A stretch of DNA of 31,109 bases from Methanobacterium sp. Its GTDB lineage: Archaea > Methanobacteriota > Methanobacteria > Methanobacteriales > Methanobacteriaceae. Position 1 is the first letter of the stretch. Each line of letters opens with the position of its first letter. The stretch spans positions 1 to 31,109 of the forward strand of contig JAHKLP010000016.1 of assembly GCA_020855015.1 (NCBI GenBank), read 5' to 3'. Made by a program: the position numbers and the translations under genes. The notes below the pieces were generated by a model. It was not told where the DNA came from. It ran no database searches and saw only the letters and a program-made list of their open reading frames with translations. This document shows positions 9,442 through 20,038 of this stretch, piece after piece.

Positions 9442-9963
9442 TTAATCCTTTTTAAAATTCAGAGCTTTACAAATCGGGTCTCCAATTTTAACAATTTTAG
9501 CATCCAACTTTCCATCATCTATTTCTATCATCATCACCGAAGGATCTGAGAGTCTGGGAACAGTGGGACTTCCGGGGTTGAGTAAGAGCATATCTGGCAG
9601 TTTTTTAATGAAGGACCAGTGAGTATGACCGGTTATTAAGACTTCCACGTCCATTTCCAAACCAATATAACGTAACTGTTGAGTATCACCCCTTGGATAA
9701 ACCTCCCCATGGGCTAAACCAATTTTAATACCTTCCAGATTTAACTTCTTTCTTTCAGGGAGCTTCACCCCCATGTATCTGTCCATATTGCCTTGAACAC
9801 AGACTGTGGGATTTATTGCTTCCAACTGCTTTTTAACGGATAGTGATACTAGATCTCCTGCATGTAAAATAAGATCAACATCCCTGAAGATTTCAAAAAC
9901 TATCTCGGGGATATTTACTGCTCTTTCTGGAATATGCGTGTCAGATATGACACCAATTAACAT
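9442..9963 (-). CDS. Metallophosphoesterase of the YfcE/MJ0936 type
   Basis: A 173-residue calcineurin-like phosphodiesterase. Metal ligands are easy to read: D8 and H10 in SDTH, D37 in HAGD, N59 in GNMD, H85 in LAHGE, and H113/H115 in GHTH. MJ0936-type enzymes hydrolyse model phosphodiesters with Ni or Mn, and the physiological substrate is unknown. Short, single-domain and cytoplasmic. ATG 9963 follows AAGGAGATTAAA, a strong site. It is the first gene of an operon with rlmE; a link to RNA metabolism is possible but not shown. Confidence 0.9.
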   Translation of the reverse strand: MLIGVISDTHIPERAVNIPEIVFEIFRDVDLILHAGDLVSLSVKKQLEAINPTVCVQGNMDRYMGVKLPERKKLNLEGIKIGLAHGEVYPRGDTQQLRYIGLEMDVEVLITGHTHWSFIKKLPDMLLLNPGSPTVPRLSDPSVMMIEIDDGKLDAKIVKIGDPICKALNFKKD

Positions 9964-10138
9964 TTTAATCTCCTTATTGGCGGTTTGAAATTAGGATAAT
10001 GCCATTCACACATCTAATGGATTATTTACACGATTTTAATAATTTAATTAATAATATTTGGTTTTAGGTTCTACTCATAAACAACAATGATTTATCTGAA
10101 CTATCAATTGAATTAATATTTACTATATATATTATAAC

Positions 10139-10165
10139 CTATATCACCAATTATATTCGATATAG
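10139..10165. repeat. Inverted repeat in the topA upstream region
   Basis: CTATATC (10139-10145) and GATATAG (10159-10165) form 7-bp perfect arms 13 bases apart. They lie just after an AT stretch (TATATATTATAA, about 10125-10136) that could be the topA TATA box. The repeat would then overlap the transcription start region and may be an operator. The rest of the spacer (9964-10246) shows no gene. Confidence 0.35.
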
Positions 10166-10246
10166 TAATTGATGTTGATAAAAAACTGATAGATATTATT
10201 AAATGTATGATAATTATTATTAAGGTTAATAATTCAAGTGATTTTT

Positions 10247-12394
10247 ATGCATGAAGTTATAGTATGTGAAAAACCAAAGGCTTCAGAGAAAATAGCCGCT
10301 GCAATACCTGGTAAGGCTGTAAAAAAGAGTTATAAGAAAGTGCCTTACTACGAAATTCAGGAAGGCGATAAAAAAACCACAGTATTGTCCGCTGTAGGTC
10401 ACCTATACTCTTTGTCACCTTTAAAAAAGGAAAAAGGACGTATGTTTGAGGTGGGGTGGGTCCCGCTCTATGAAAAGGATAAGAGTAAAAAATACGTGAA
10501 GAATTATATAGATGCCATTAAGAAATTTTCTAAGAATGCTGACAGGTATATTCATGCCTGCGATTACGATATTGAAGGTACCCTCATAGGTTTTAATGCC
10601 TTGAAGTATGCATGTGGCTCAGAAAGTATTGATAAAGCCGTTCGTATGAAGTTTTCCACACTCACCAAAGATGACTTGTTAAAAGCCTATAATGAACCAA
10701 TCGATCTGGACTTCAATCAGGTGGATAGTGGGGAGGCCAGACATGTTTTAGATTTCATTTTTGGGGTTAACATATCCAAACACCTGACTGATTCTGTGAT
10801 GAAAGCCACCAGTCGCTATATTCAGTTATCAGCAGGTAGGGTACAAACACCAACCCTGGCCATACTGGTTGAAAGGGAAAAAGAAATCCAGGGGTTTATT
10901 CCGGAGCCGTACTGGCTCGTAAAGGCTGATATTGAAGGCGGCATAATAGCAGACCATAAAAAAGGCAAGATATTTGATAAAAAGGTTGAAGAAGAAATTT
11001 TATCTGATTGTGAGGGTAAGGATGCTCTGGTAAGTCAGATAAATATCAAAGAAACCCCGCAGTTACCTCCAGTTCCCTTCGATCTGGGTGCTTTGCAATC
11101 AGAGGCTTATAGTGTATTTGGATTCAGTCCCAAGAAAACACAGTCCATAGCTCAGAATTTATATGCTGAAGGTTACACTTCTTACCCCCGCACTTCTTCC
11201 CAGAAATTACCACCCAGTATTGGTTATAAAAAGATATTGGGCAAACTCAAAAAGAATGCCGCATTCAGGAAACAGATTGAAAAACTTAAAGCACCTTTCA
11301 AACCTCGTGAAGGTAAAAAAACAGATGAAGCTCACCCTGCCATCCACCCCACAGGGCTGGTTCCCAAAGGTTTGGGGAGAGATTATCAAAAACTTTACGA
11401 ACTCATTGTGTACCGGTTTATCAGTGTTTTCGGTGAAAATGGTGTTATGGAAACCATGAAAACCGATCTGGATATAGGTGGTCAGGAATTCAGCTTCAGC
11501 AGGAAGCGGATGGCAAAAATGGGTTGGAGAGAACATTATCCCTTCCGCAAACTCGAAAATGATGAATTCCCTGCTGTTAAAGAGGGGGACTGTCTTAATG
11601 CCCGGACTTACTCTGAAGAAAAAGAAACTAAACCTCCAGCCAGATACAACCAAGCCTCACTCATCCGTGAACTAGAAAAAAGAGGGCTTGGAACCAAATC
11701 TACCCGGGCAAATATCATATCTATACTGTATGACCGAAAGTACGTTGAGGGTAAGAAAATCGCAGTCAAACAGCTGGGAGAACGTCTTATTGATACTTTA
11801 AAAAAGTATTCAGAGAAGATAACCAGTGAGGAATTAACCAGGGAGTTTGAAACCAGACTTGATGGTATAATGAAGGCAGAAGTTAAAAAAGATGAGATAA
11901 TCGCCCAGGCAAAATCTGAAGTGAGTTCAATACTGGATGATATTGATGTAAATAAAGTTAAAATAGGTGAAGAGCTCTACGCAGCCTACAGGGAGAGTAT
12001 GATTGTAGGGGAATGCAAATGTGGAGGTAACCTGATAATGATTAATTCAGCCAAGGGCGGTAGTTTTGTCGGATGTTCTGCATATCCGGAATGCAAATCA
12101 ACCTATTCCATGCCGCGTGGAGCCACAGTTCTTAAAACAAAATGTGAGAAGTGTGGCTTGCCAATGATCTCCTTTGGAAAACCCAGACAAAGAGCCTGTA
12201 TGGATCCCAAATGTGGTCGTGATGGTGACGAACCTCAAGAGAATGAGGTGGTGGGTGTGTGCCCTGATTGTGGTAAAGACCTAATTAAAAGAAGGGGACG
12301 TTACGGCGAATTTGTGGGATGCAGTGGTTTCCCACGATGTAGATACACTCGTTCACTGGATGAAAAACAGGATCAAAAATCAGAGAAAACCTGA
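10247..12394 (+). CDS. topA: DNA topoisomerase I (type IA)
   Basis: A 715-residue type IA topoisomerase that relaxes negative supercoils by single-strand passage. The TOPRIM domain opens with EVIVCEKPKASEKIA and holds the acidic triad D106/D108/E110 (DYDIEG). The catalytic Tyr is Y313 in EGYTSYPRTSS. Three C-terminal four-Cys zinc ribbons follow: CKCGG...CSAYPEC, CEKCG...CMDPKC and CPDCG...CSGFPRC. There is no helicase domain, so it is not reverse gyrase, in line with a mesophile. The ATG at 10247 has AAGTGAT five bases upstream. The in-frame GTG at 10238 belongs to that binding site and is rejected as start. Confidence 0.95.
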   Translation: MHEVIVCEKPKASEKIAAAIPGKAVKKSYKKVPYYEIQEGDKKTTVLSAVGHLYSLSPLKKEKGRMFEVGWVPLYEKDKSKKYVKNYIDAIKKFSKNADRYIHACDYDIEGTLIGFNALKYACGSESIDKAVRMKFSTLTKDDLLKAYNEPIDLDFNQVDSGEARHVLDFIFGVNISKHLTDSVMKATSRYIQLSAGRVQTPTLAILVEREKEIQGFIPEPYWLVKADIEGGIIADHKKGKIFDKKVEEEILSDCEGKDALVSQINIKETPQLPPVPFDLGALQSEAYSVFGFSPKKTQSIAQNLYAEGYTSYPRTSSQKLPPSIGYKKILGKLKKNAAFRKQIEKLKAPFKPREGKKTDEAHPAIHPTGLVPKGLGRDYQKLYELIVYRFISVFGENGVMETMKTDLDIGGQEFSFSRKRMAKMGWREHYPFRKLENDEFPAVKEGDCLNARTYSEEKETKPPARYNQASLIRELEKRGLGTKSTRANIISILYDRKYVEGKKIAVKQLGERLIDTLKKYSEKITSEELTREFETRLDGIMKAEVKKDEIIAQAKSEVSSILDDIDVNKVKIGEELYAAYRESMIVGECKCGGNLIMINSAKGGSFVGCSAYPECKSTYSMPRGATVLKTKCEKCGLPMISFGKPRQRACMDPKCGRDGDEPQENEVVGVCPDCGKDLIKRRGRYGEFVGCSGFPRCRYTRSLDEKQDQKSEKT

Positions 12395-12433
12395 AATCGA
12401 TTTTCATCACCCTTTCATTAGTCATTATTTTTT

Positions 12434-12646
12434 TTACTTATCTTTATCCTTTTCATCCTCAAATATAAAAATATCATCGATTTTAACCTCAAAAACCACT
12501 GCTATATCATGTGCCAGTTTTAATGAGGGATTGTATTTCCCTTTCTCCAGGAAGACAATAGTCTCCCTCCTAACACCTACTTTATCTGCTAATTGGGCTT
12601 GCGTTAGGTCGTAGCGAGCTCGGTATTCTTTAATCCTGGTTTTCAT
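12434..12646 (-). CDS. XRE-family helix-turn-helix regulator
   Basis: A 70-residue single-domain Cro/CI-type DNA-binding protein. Helices 2 and 3 are TQAQLADKVGVRRETIVFLE, followed by KGKYNPSLKLAHDIAVVFEVKIDDIF, the standard ending of this small subfamily, and an acidic tail. There is no effector domain. ATG 12646 has AGGCGATG upstream. It lies 39 bases after the membrane-protein gene on the same strand, a pairing often seen between such regulators and small multi-helix membrane proteins. It probably represses its own operon through the repeated palindromes near 13.35 kb (inference). Confidence 0.9.
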   Translation of the reverse strand: MKTRIKEYRARYDLTQAQLADKVGVRRETIVFLEKGKYNPSLKLAHDIAVVFEVKIDDIFIFEDEKDKDK

Positions 12647-12685
12647 TTTGCATCGCCTGCACTTTTAATTGGAATACACATACAA

Positions 12686-13276
12686 TTAATCTATATCGCC
12701 CTTGCGGCTTAATATTGTATTAGCTATCAGCATGGTGGAGGTCATGATGAAGATAATTACTCCCATTAATTCAAGGGGGTTATGTATATTCTGGGCCCAG
12801 TACATGTTTATCAATAGGAAAGAGACGAATACTAAAGTTATGTACCATGAATATGTTGTAGCGTATGTTCCTATCTTCCTTAAACGTTCGTCTTGGGCTT
12901 TTTTGTCCATCCCTACGTAGGTGAAAAAATTAGTTATCATGGCCATGATACCCAATAGGAGGATCACTGACAATATATCATTCATGGTCTTGGTGATCAT
13001 TAAGGTTAATCCAGAAAACATTAAAGCAGCCGATCCAAGCCATATGCTGACATTTTGCAGATTATAGGTTTTACCCATAGTACTGGAAGGCCTGGATTTT
13101 TCCTTGGATTTGTTATTTTCTTCTTTTAAATTGTTTTCCTTTTTTTTACTATAAACTGGAATCAGGAATAATAAGAAAAAGATGAAAAACACATAGTAGA
13201 CTGGATTTTCTAAAATATAACCTAAAAATCCCAGTATGCCCAACATTCCCCAGTAATAATTAATTTCAAGATTCAT
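12686..13276 (-). CDS. Multi-spanning membrane protein, DUF2178-like, partner of the XRE regulator
   Basis: A 196-residue membrane protein with four to five helices: about residues 9-43 (one or two helices), then a Lys/Glu-rich cytoplasmic stretch (45-68), then paired helices around 78-95 and 100-120, and another pair at about 140-160 and 168-188. Between the pairs lies DKKAQDERLRKIGTYATTYSW, a DER...I...A motif reminiscent of DUF2178 proteins. Function unknown; sensing or toxin/immunity-type roles have not been shown. ATG 13276 follows AGGTGAAAAA, a strong site. It is the first gene of a two-gene operon with the regulator. Confidence 0.7.
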   Translation of the reverse strand: MNLEINYYWGMLGILGFLGYILENPVYYVFFIFFLLFLIPVYSKKKENNLKEENNKSKEKSRPSSTMGKTYNLQNVSIWLGSAALMFSGLTLMITKTMNDILSVILLLGIMAMITNFFTYVGMDKKAQDERLRKIGTYATTYSWYITLVFVSFLLINMYWAQNIHNPLELMGVIIFIMTSTMLIANTILSRKGDID

Positions 13277-13616
13277 TTTTTCACCTTTTTTTTTGATTGT
13301 TCATTTTTTTGCTGATGGTACTGTTGTTTATTTATAACATTATGTTATTTATTTAAAATATAATATTAGATTTATACAACATTATGTTAGATAAATATAA
13401 CTTATTATTATTATTTAAATCTTTTGATTATGATATAGAAAAAACTAGGAAAACTGTAATAATCGGATAAACTGTAACTTATAAAGTTATTAAAAAACTG
13501 CAAAAAACTTATACTTTAAATAGTTTAAAAAGTTCAATATAAGATAAATAAAATGACAGCAGGCGTTTGTAAATCAATCCTTCTTTAAACAAAAAGGTTG
13601 ACGGGGAATAAGTAAT
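13277..13616. other. 340-bp divergent promoter region between the XRE operon and aglB
   Basis: No gene is seen. The left half carries the two palindromes described separately and the minus-strand TATA element. The right half has three AAACTG(T/C)AA repeats (13451-13459, 13469-13477, 13495-13503), a TAACTT/AAGTTA inverted repeat (13475-13489) and a plausible TATA box for aglB (CTTTAAATAG, 13514-13523), giving a leader of about 70 bases. AAGGTTGACGGGGAA precedes the aglB ATG. Confidence 0.5.
13334..13389 (-). promoter_or_regulatory. Two copies of an AACATTATGTTA palindrome flanking a TATA-like element
   Basis: The palindrome is complete as a 15-mer at 13334-13348 and repeated as an 11-mer core at 13378-13388 (12 identical bases, 13336-13347 and 13378-13389). 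The centres are 42 bp apart, about four helical turns. On the minus strand a TATA-like stretch (revcomp of about 13347-13361) lies between them, so one site would sit upstream of the TATA box and the other at the transcription start of the XRE/membrane-protein operon. This layout fits a repressor bound to the same face of DNA; the XRE protein is the obvious candidate. Confidence 0.6.
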
Positions 13617-16010
13617 ATGGAAGCAAAGAACATTTTAGTCAAATTGAAACCAATTATCATAGTCATCCTCCTATTTTCTCTGGTATTTTTCCTTCGAGCA
13701 GAGGCAGCAAGTATATCTGGAGTTCCGGAACAGTCAAAGGCGTATTTCCAGGAAGATAGTGGTTTACCCTACTTCAGTGAGATGGATTCTTATTACAACT
13801 ATCGTTTAACCGAGAACTTCATTGATCATGGCTATTTTGGGGATACCATAAAAAATGGCACTGATTGGGATTTACACTCCTTTTATCCTCCAGGTAGAAG
13901 TGCAGAATATCCTCCACTAATTGTTTGGATAACCACCTTTTTCTACAAACTGGCCAATTTATTTGGTGAATATCCCCTTTTAGTGGTCAGCTTTTGGACA
14001 CCAGCAATCATAGCTTCACTCTGCGTCATTCCAGCTTATTTATTCGTTAGAAAGATCAGCAACGAATATGGGGGAATCACTGCTGGAATACTGGTAGGTC
14101 TTGCCACTTTCTATTTCTCCCATACATTCGCTGGTTTCTTTGACACTGACATGTTCAACATGATCCTACCGCTCCTGGTGGTATGGTTCTTCAGCGAGAG
14201 CATCACCACCACCGAAAACCGCAGAAAAATGTTATTTGCTGTTTATGCCGCTCTTTCCATGTTCGTATTCTCTCTGGCCTGGGAAGGATGGTGGTACATA
14301 TTTTATCTGGCGGTAATAGTGTCCCTAGTTTACATGTTAGTTTCAAAATACCTCTTTAAAACTGATAGCTTTAAATCATGGGCAAAATACTCTGACAAGA
14401 AACAATGGCTTCTTGAACAGCCAATAATACTCCCCTTACTCATATTTGTAGTGCTGAGTTTAGTGTTAATGTTCATTTATTGGGGCAGTTCAGTATTCTC
14501 ATCATTGTTACAGCCAATTGCCGCAACCAAACTGCAAGCAGCAACACAAGGCACATCTTATCCCAATGTTTTCATTTCAGTAGGTGAACTCCAGATCCCA
14601 AATATCACGGACGTAATTGCCGATGTCGGTGGCCCAATGCCATTCATATTCGGGATACTGGGATTGGTTATGTTCTATTGGAATCTAAGGATCAAAAAAG
14701 CCAAAGGCAAAGTTAAACGCAAATCTCCGAAAAAGGATAGAAAAACAAGAAGAGGAAGAAAATCTCGTAGAAGAAAAGAATCCACAGAAGAGATTAGTGA
14801 AGAAATCAAAGATTCTGAAGGTATAACGCCTGAAATGAGGTTAAAATATCTTTATTATGCCATACTATTTACTGTATGGATTGCATTCACAGCTTATGCT
14901 TTTACGAAGGGGGTAAGATTTGTTGAAGCCTTTTCGCTCCCAATATCTCTATCTGCAGGGATTTTTGTTGGATTCCTGGCAGATTACTTGAGAAAACACA
15001 TAGATAACATCAACTATCATGTGATAACCATGGCTGTGATTATTGCACTGGTTTGTTATGCGCCGGTACTTTCTGCCAATAATATAGCCACTTCAGTTGT
15101 GCCGGGTACTGATGATGCCATGGTTGATTCACTTTCATGGGTTAATAATAACACTCCTGAAAATGCGGTTATGACCTCCTGGTGGGACTTTGGACATCTA
15201 TTTGCAACCAAAGCAGACCGTGCAGTAACATTCGATGGAGGTTCACAGAACAATGCACGAGCATACTGGGTTGGCAAGGCACTGTTTACCAGTAATGAGG
15301 ATCTCTCCGCGGGCATATTGAAAATGCTGGCTACCAGTGGAGACGAGGGATATTCAACCCTGGAAAACTACACAGGAAATACTGGAAAAACTGTTGAAAT
15401 CATGGACAAAATTCTGGTAAAAGATAAAGCTGCAGCCAGGAACATAATGACCTCTCAGTATGACCTAACCACAGAACAGGCTGATAAAGTCCTGAAATTC
15501 ACCCATCCAACTAATTCAACCCCTTCCCTATTTGTCACCAGTATGGATATGGTGGGTAAGGCCGGCTGGTGGTCTTACTTCGGAAGCTGGAATTTTGAAT
15601 CCAAAAATTCCACCAACTACATCTATTCCATAGCCCAGGCCAGTGCCACCTCTGAAAACAACTCAGTCATAATCAAAGGCCAAAATAATGTCACCGTCCA
15701 GATCAGTGGTAATAATATTACAGGAGGTTTACAAGTCAGTGAAAACCAGATTGAACCACCCCATCGTCTGATATTATTCACCAATGGTACTGCAGCTGTA
15801 GACACAGTTGTAAACAACCAGAGTAAATTCTCTATCCTTGTACTTTACCAGGATAATAACCTGATCACAGTGGCCATGAACCGGGAACTTGAAGAATCCA
15901 TGTTCACCAGACTCTTCTTCATGCAAGGATCCGGATTAGAACACTTTAAACTAGCACACAAAGAACCAGCACAGGGAATATCAGAAGTAATGGTGTGGAA
16001 TGTGAGTTAA
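13617..16010 (+). CDS. aglB: Oligosaccharyltransferase AglB (STT3 family)
   Basis: A 797-residue integral membrane enzyme that moves a lipid-linked glycan to Asn in N-X-S/T sequons of exported proteins on the outer face of the membrane. An N-terminal helix is followed by the first acidic motif region (FSEMDSYYNYRLTE, about 54-67), further helices, the second DxD motif in GFFDTDMFN, and then the soluble domain with the WWDFG signature at 522-526 (SWWDFGH). About 11-13 helices precede the soluble domain. A loop at about 358-398 is unusually rich in Lys/Arg. The protein has several sequons of its own. ATG 13617 follows GGGGAATAAGTAAT. Monocistronic by spacing. Confidence 0.95.
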   Translation: MEAKNILVKLKPIIIVILLFSLVFFLRAEAASISGVPEQSKAYFQEDSGLPYFSEMDSYYNYRLTENFIDHGYFGDTIKNGTDWDLHSFYPPGRSAEYPPLIVWITTFFYKLANLFGEYPLLVVSFWTPAIIASLCVIPAYLFVRKISNEYGGITAGILVGLATFYFSHTFAGFFDTDMFNMILPLLVVWFFSESITTTENRRKMLFAVYAALSMFVFSLAWEGWWYIFYLAVIVSLVYMLVSKYLFKTDSFKSWAKYSDKKQWLLEQPIILPLLIFVVLSLVLMFIYWGSSVFSSLLQPIAATKLQAATQGTSYPNVFISVGELQIPNITDVIADVGGPMPFIFGILGLVMFYWNLRIKKAKGKVKRKSPKKDRKTRRGRKSRRRKESTEEISEEIKDSEGITPEMRLKYLYYAILFTVWIAFTAYAFTKGVRFVEAFSLPISLSAGIFVGFLADYLRKHIDNINYHVITMAVIIALVCYAPVLSANNIATSVVPGTDDAMVDSLSWVNNNTPENAVMTSWWDFGHLFATKADRAVTFDGGSQNNARAYWVGKALFTSNEDLSAGILKMLATSGDEGYSTLENYTGNTGKTVEIMDKILVKDKAAARNIMTSQYDLTTEQADKVLKFTHPTNSTPSLFVTSMDMVGKAGWWSYFGSWNFESKNSTNYIYSIAQASATSENNSVIIKGQNNVTVQISGNNITGGLQVSENQIEPPHRLILFTNGTAAVDTVVNNQSKFSILVLYQDNNLITVAMNRELEESMFTRLFFMQGSGLEHFKLAHKEPAQGISEVMVWNVS

Positions 16011-16199
16011 CAACAATTTAAGTTAAATAAATCCATTCCTTCCCTTTTTTTATTTTTAATTAAAACTTTTTTAAGTGGAAAACCAATATTAAAATAGTTA
16101 GAAATTAGTTCATGTTTTAAAAGAACAAGCTTCCTAAACGATACAATATCATACCAATCAATTATTGATGATTTACACTCTTATTCTAAAGTGAGTTTT

Positions 16200-17294
16200 A
16201 TGGACATCGAAGAAAGGATCCGCAAGATCGAAGAGGAGATCACAAAAACTCCTTATAACAAGGCCACATCCCACCATATTGGGAAACTAAAGGCGAAAAT
16301 ATCAAAATTAAGGGAAGAATCAATAAAAAGAAGCTCATCATCCACTAAAGGCAGAGGTTTCACACTCAAAAAGACAGGAGATTCCACAGTGGTTCTGGTA
16401 GGGTTTCCTTCAGTTGGTAAATCCACCATACTCAACCAAATCACCAATGCTCAGTCCAAGATTGGAGCCTATGAATTCACTACTCTTGATGTCATCCCCG
16501 GAGTTATGGAATATCGCGGAGCTCAGATTCAGATTTTTGACATTCCGGGAATAATTGCTGGTGCTTCCAAGGGAAAAGGTAGGGGGAGAGAGATCCTTTC
16601 AGTGGCCCGAAATGCTGATCTGATCGTAATGGTTTTGGATGTATTCAACCCCCATCATCAGGAACTAATCATGGATGAACTCATCAATATAGGAATAAGA
16701 CCCAATAGAAAAGCTCCCGATGTGACTGTAAAACGTAGAAAACTGGGAGGAGTTAAATTAGCATCCACAGTTCCCCTTACCCACATGGACGAGAAAACAA
16801 TCCGGTCCATACTCAACGAATACGGATTTCACAGTGCCGATGTTCTCATCCGGGAAGATATCACCATTGACAGATTCATAGACGCCCTTGACAACAGCAT
16901 CGTTTACATACCCCTCTTAATGGTAGTAAACAAGATAGACTTGGTGGATGCAACTTACTTGAAAAAACTTAAGGAAAAAATGGATGACGCACTCTACATC
17001 GCTGCCGATAAAGGCATGATGGTGGAGGAACTTAAAGATGAAATATACCATCGCCTGAAACTAATAAGAATTTACATGAAACCCCAGGGTCAGAAAGCAG
17101 ATTTAGAAGAACCCCTTATTATAAGGAAGGGGGCCACTGTGGAAGATGTAGCGGGAAGACTTCACAGAGATTTCCTTAAAAACTTCCGCCATGCAAAAGT
17201 ATGGGGAAATTCGGTGAAATTCCCTGGTCAGAAAGTAGGACTGGAACACGTATTGCAGGATAAGGATGTTTTACGAATAATCATCAAGAAATAA
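16200..17294 (+). CDS. DRG-type GTPase (OBG/TRAFAC superfamily with TGS domain)
   Basis: A 364-residue homologue of eukaryotic developmentally regulated GTP-binding proteins, which associate with translating ribosomes. An N-terminal basic coiled coil (about 1-55) precedes G1 GFPSVGKST at 68-76, G3 DIPGII and G4 NKID. An S5D2L-type insertion is present in the G domain, as in DRGs. A C-terminal TGS domain starts near 285 (GQKADLEEPLIIRKGATVEDVAGRLHRDF). The ATG at 16200 follows GTGAGTTTT; the in-frame GTG at 16191 is part of that site. The archaeal role is inferred to be ribosome-linked; it stands alone between aglB and thi4. Confidence 0.92.
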   Translation: MDIEERIRKIEEEITKTPYNKATSHHIGKLKAKISKLREESIKRSSSSTKGRGFTLKKTGDSTVVLVGFPSVGKSTILNQITNAQSKIGAYEFTTLDVIPGVMEYRGAQIQIFDIPGIIAGASKGKGRGREILSVARNADLIVMVLDVFNPHHQELIMDELINIGIRPNRKAPDVTVKRRKLGGVKLASTVPLTHMDEKTIRSILNEYGFHSADVLIREDITIDRFIDALDNSIVYIPLLMVVNKIDLVDATYLKKLKEKMDDALYIAADKGMMVEELKDEIYHRLKLIRIYMKPQGQKADLEEPLIIRKGATVEDVAGRLHRDFLKNFRHAKVWGNSVKFPGQKVGLEHVLQDKDVLRIIIKK

Positions 17295-17363
17295 TTCATC
17301 AAAAAAACAAATCAGGGATTTTACAATTGAATAAATAAATTACAATCTTATGAGGTGGAAAAA

Positions 17364-18140
<777 letters not shown>

Positions 18141-18194
18141 CATTTAAAACTATTCATACGGACAAAAATTAGAAAATATTCAAAGGACTAACAA

Positions 18195-18767
18195 ATGATC
18201 ATACTCATAACCGGAACCCCAGGAACTGGCAAAACCACAATTACACCGTTACTGGGAAAAACGATAGGATGCCGAGTAATTGATTTAAACAAGCTTGTAG
18301 ATGAAAAACACCTCTACACTGGAGTAGATATCGAAAAAGGTTATAAAGTGGTGGATATAGATGCCTTAATCCAAGAGCTTCGTAAGATCATTACCACTGA
18401 GAAGATCAGCTACGATGAAAATGAAGAGATTCCAGAGGAAGGTCCATCAATAATAATCGAAGGACATCTATCCCATTATTTTCCCCTGGCAGATTTCGTG
18501 ATTGTTCTAAGAACAGAACCTAACATCCTCAGAGACAGGCTCCAAAAAAGGGATTGGGAAGACCCTAAAATTCGTGAAAATCTCCAGGCTGAAGCCCTGG
18601 ATATATGCACATGGGAGGCCTACCAGACACATGGTTCTAAGGTACATGAGGTGAATACCAGCAGTATAACTCCGGAGGAAGCTGTTGACATAATAAAAAT
18701 GATTATATCGAAAGAAGAGTCATTACCGCCAGGCAATATTGATTTTTCAGAATTTTTGAAAAGATGA
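18195..18767 (+). CDS. Adenylate kinase-like protein of the AK6/Fap7 type
   Basis: A 190-residue P-loop kinase with GTPGTGKTT at 7-15 and the AK6-type pattern: IDLNKLVDEKHLYTGVDIEKGYKVVD, IIEGHLSHYFPLADFVIVLRTEP and LRDRLQKRDWEDPKIRENLQAEALD. Eukaryotic Fap7/AK6 is an ATPase/adenylate kinase that helps release factors during 18S rRNA maturation on the pre-40S subunit; an equivalent archaeal role is plausible, and its position immediately before a ribosome-biogenesis superoperon supports it. ATG 18195 follows AAAGGACTAACAA. Length is usual for the archaeal subgroup. Confidence 0.88.
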   Translation: MIILITGTPGTGKTTITPLLGKTIGCRVIDLNKLVDEKHLYTGVDIEKGYKVVDIDALIQELRKIITTEKISYDENEEIPEEGPSIIIEGHLSHYFPLADFVIVLRTEPNILRDRLQKRDWEDPKIRENLQAEALDICTWEAYQTHGSKVHEVNTSSITPEEAVDIIKMIISKEESLPPGNIDFSEFLKR

Positions 18768-18790
18768 ATCATTTTTGTGCCCTGAATATC

Positions 18791-18819
18791 CCCTGGATTG
18801 GTGACAGGGAAAGGTTTTT
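18791..18819 (+). terminator. Possible terminator after the AK6-type gene
   Basis: CCCTG (18791-18795) pairs with CAGGG (18805-18809) over a nine-base loop, followed by AAAGG and a run of five T. It lies 23 bases beyond the stop codon. The same T-run plus AA could instead act as the TATA element for the next operon. Confidence 0.4.
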
Positions 18820-18820
18820 A

Positions 18821-19562
<742 letters not shown>

Positions 19563-19572
19563 GAGAAATAAT

Positions 19573-20010
19573 ATGACTACAATTTATGATGTGCCTGCCG
19601 ACTCGCTAATTAGCGAAGTCGCCAAGGAGTTAAGTGAGAATAAAAAGATAAACCCCCCTGAATGGGCTCCATTCGTAAAAACTGGGGTTCATAAAGAGAG
19701 AAGACCAGAAAACCCAGAATGGTGGTATGTGCGCTGCGCATCATTACTCCGCAGAGTTTACATAGATGGTCCGGTGGGTATAAACAGTCTTAGAACCTAC
19801 TACGGTGGAAAAAAGGATCGAGGTACCAATCCAGAGAAATTCAAACGGGGTAGTGGCTCCATAACTCGAACAGCCCTTCACCAGTTAGAATCGGCCGGTC
19901 TGGTGGAAAAACAAGAAGAAGGAAGAGCAGTAACTCCTGCCGGAAGGTCTTTCCTAGACAACGCATCATTCAAACTTAAAAAAGACATTCCTGAACTAGC
20001 AAATTACTAA
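19573..20010 (+). CDS. rps19e: 30S ribosomal protein S19e
   Basis: A 145-residue archaeal/eukaryotic small-subunit protein with a winged-helix-like fold. Recognisable segments are YDVPADSLISEVAKEL near the start, PPEWAPFVKTGVHKERRPENPEWWYVRCASLLRRVY, and the conserved GPVGINSLRTYYGG followed by GSGSITRTALHQLESAGLVEK. Length is standard. ATG 19573 follows TAGGAGAAATA. In eukaryotes S19 is needed for pre-40S maturation, which matches the other operon members. Confidence 0.96.
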   Translation: MTTIYDVPADSLISEVAKELSENKKINPPEWAPFVKTGVHKERRPENPEWWYVRCASLLRRVYIDGPVGINSLRTYYGGKKDRGTNPEKFKRGSGSITRTALHQLESAGLVEKQEEGRAVTPAGRSFLDNASFKLKKDIPELANY

Positions 20011-20038
20011 AGGCCAATTTATTGGGGAGAGGTATTAG

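Noticed and set aside
12312..12614. Open frame across the topA/XRE junction
   Set aside because: It overlaps the end of topA and the antisense of the XRE gene and has no start signal.
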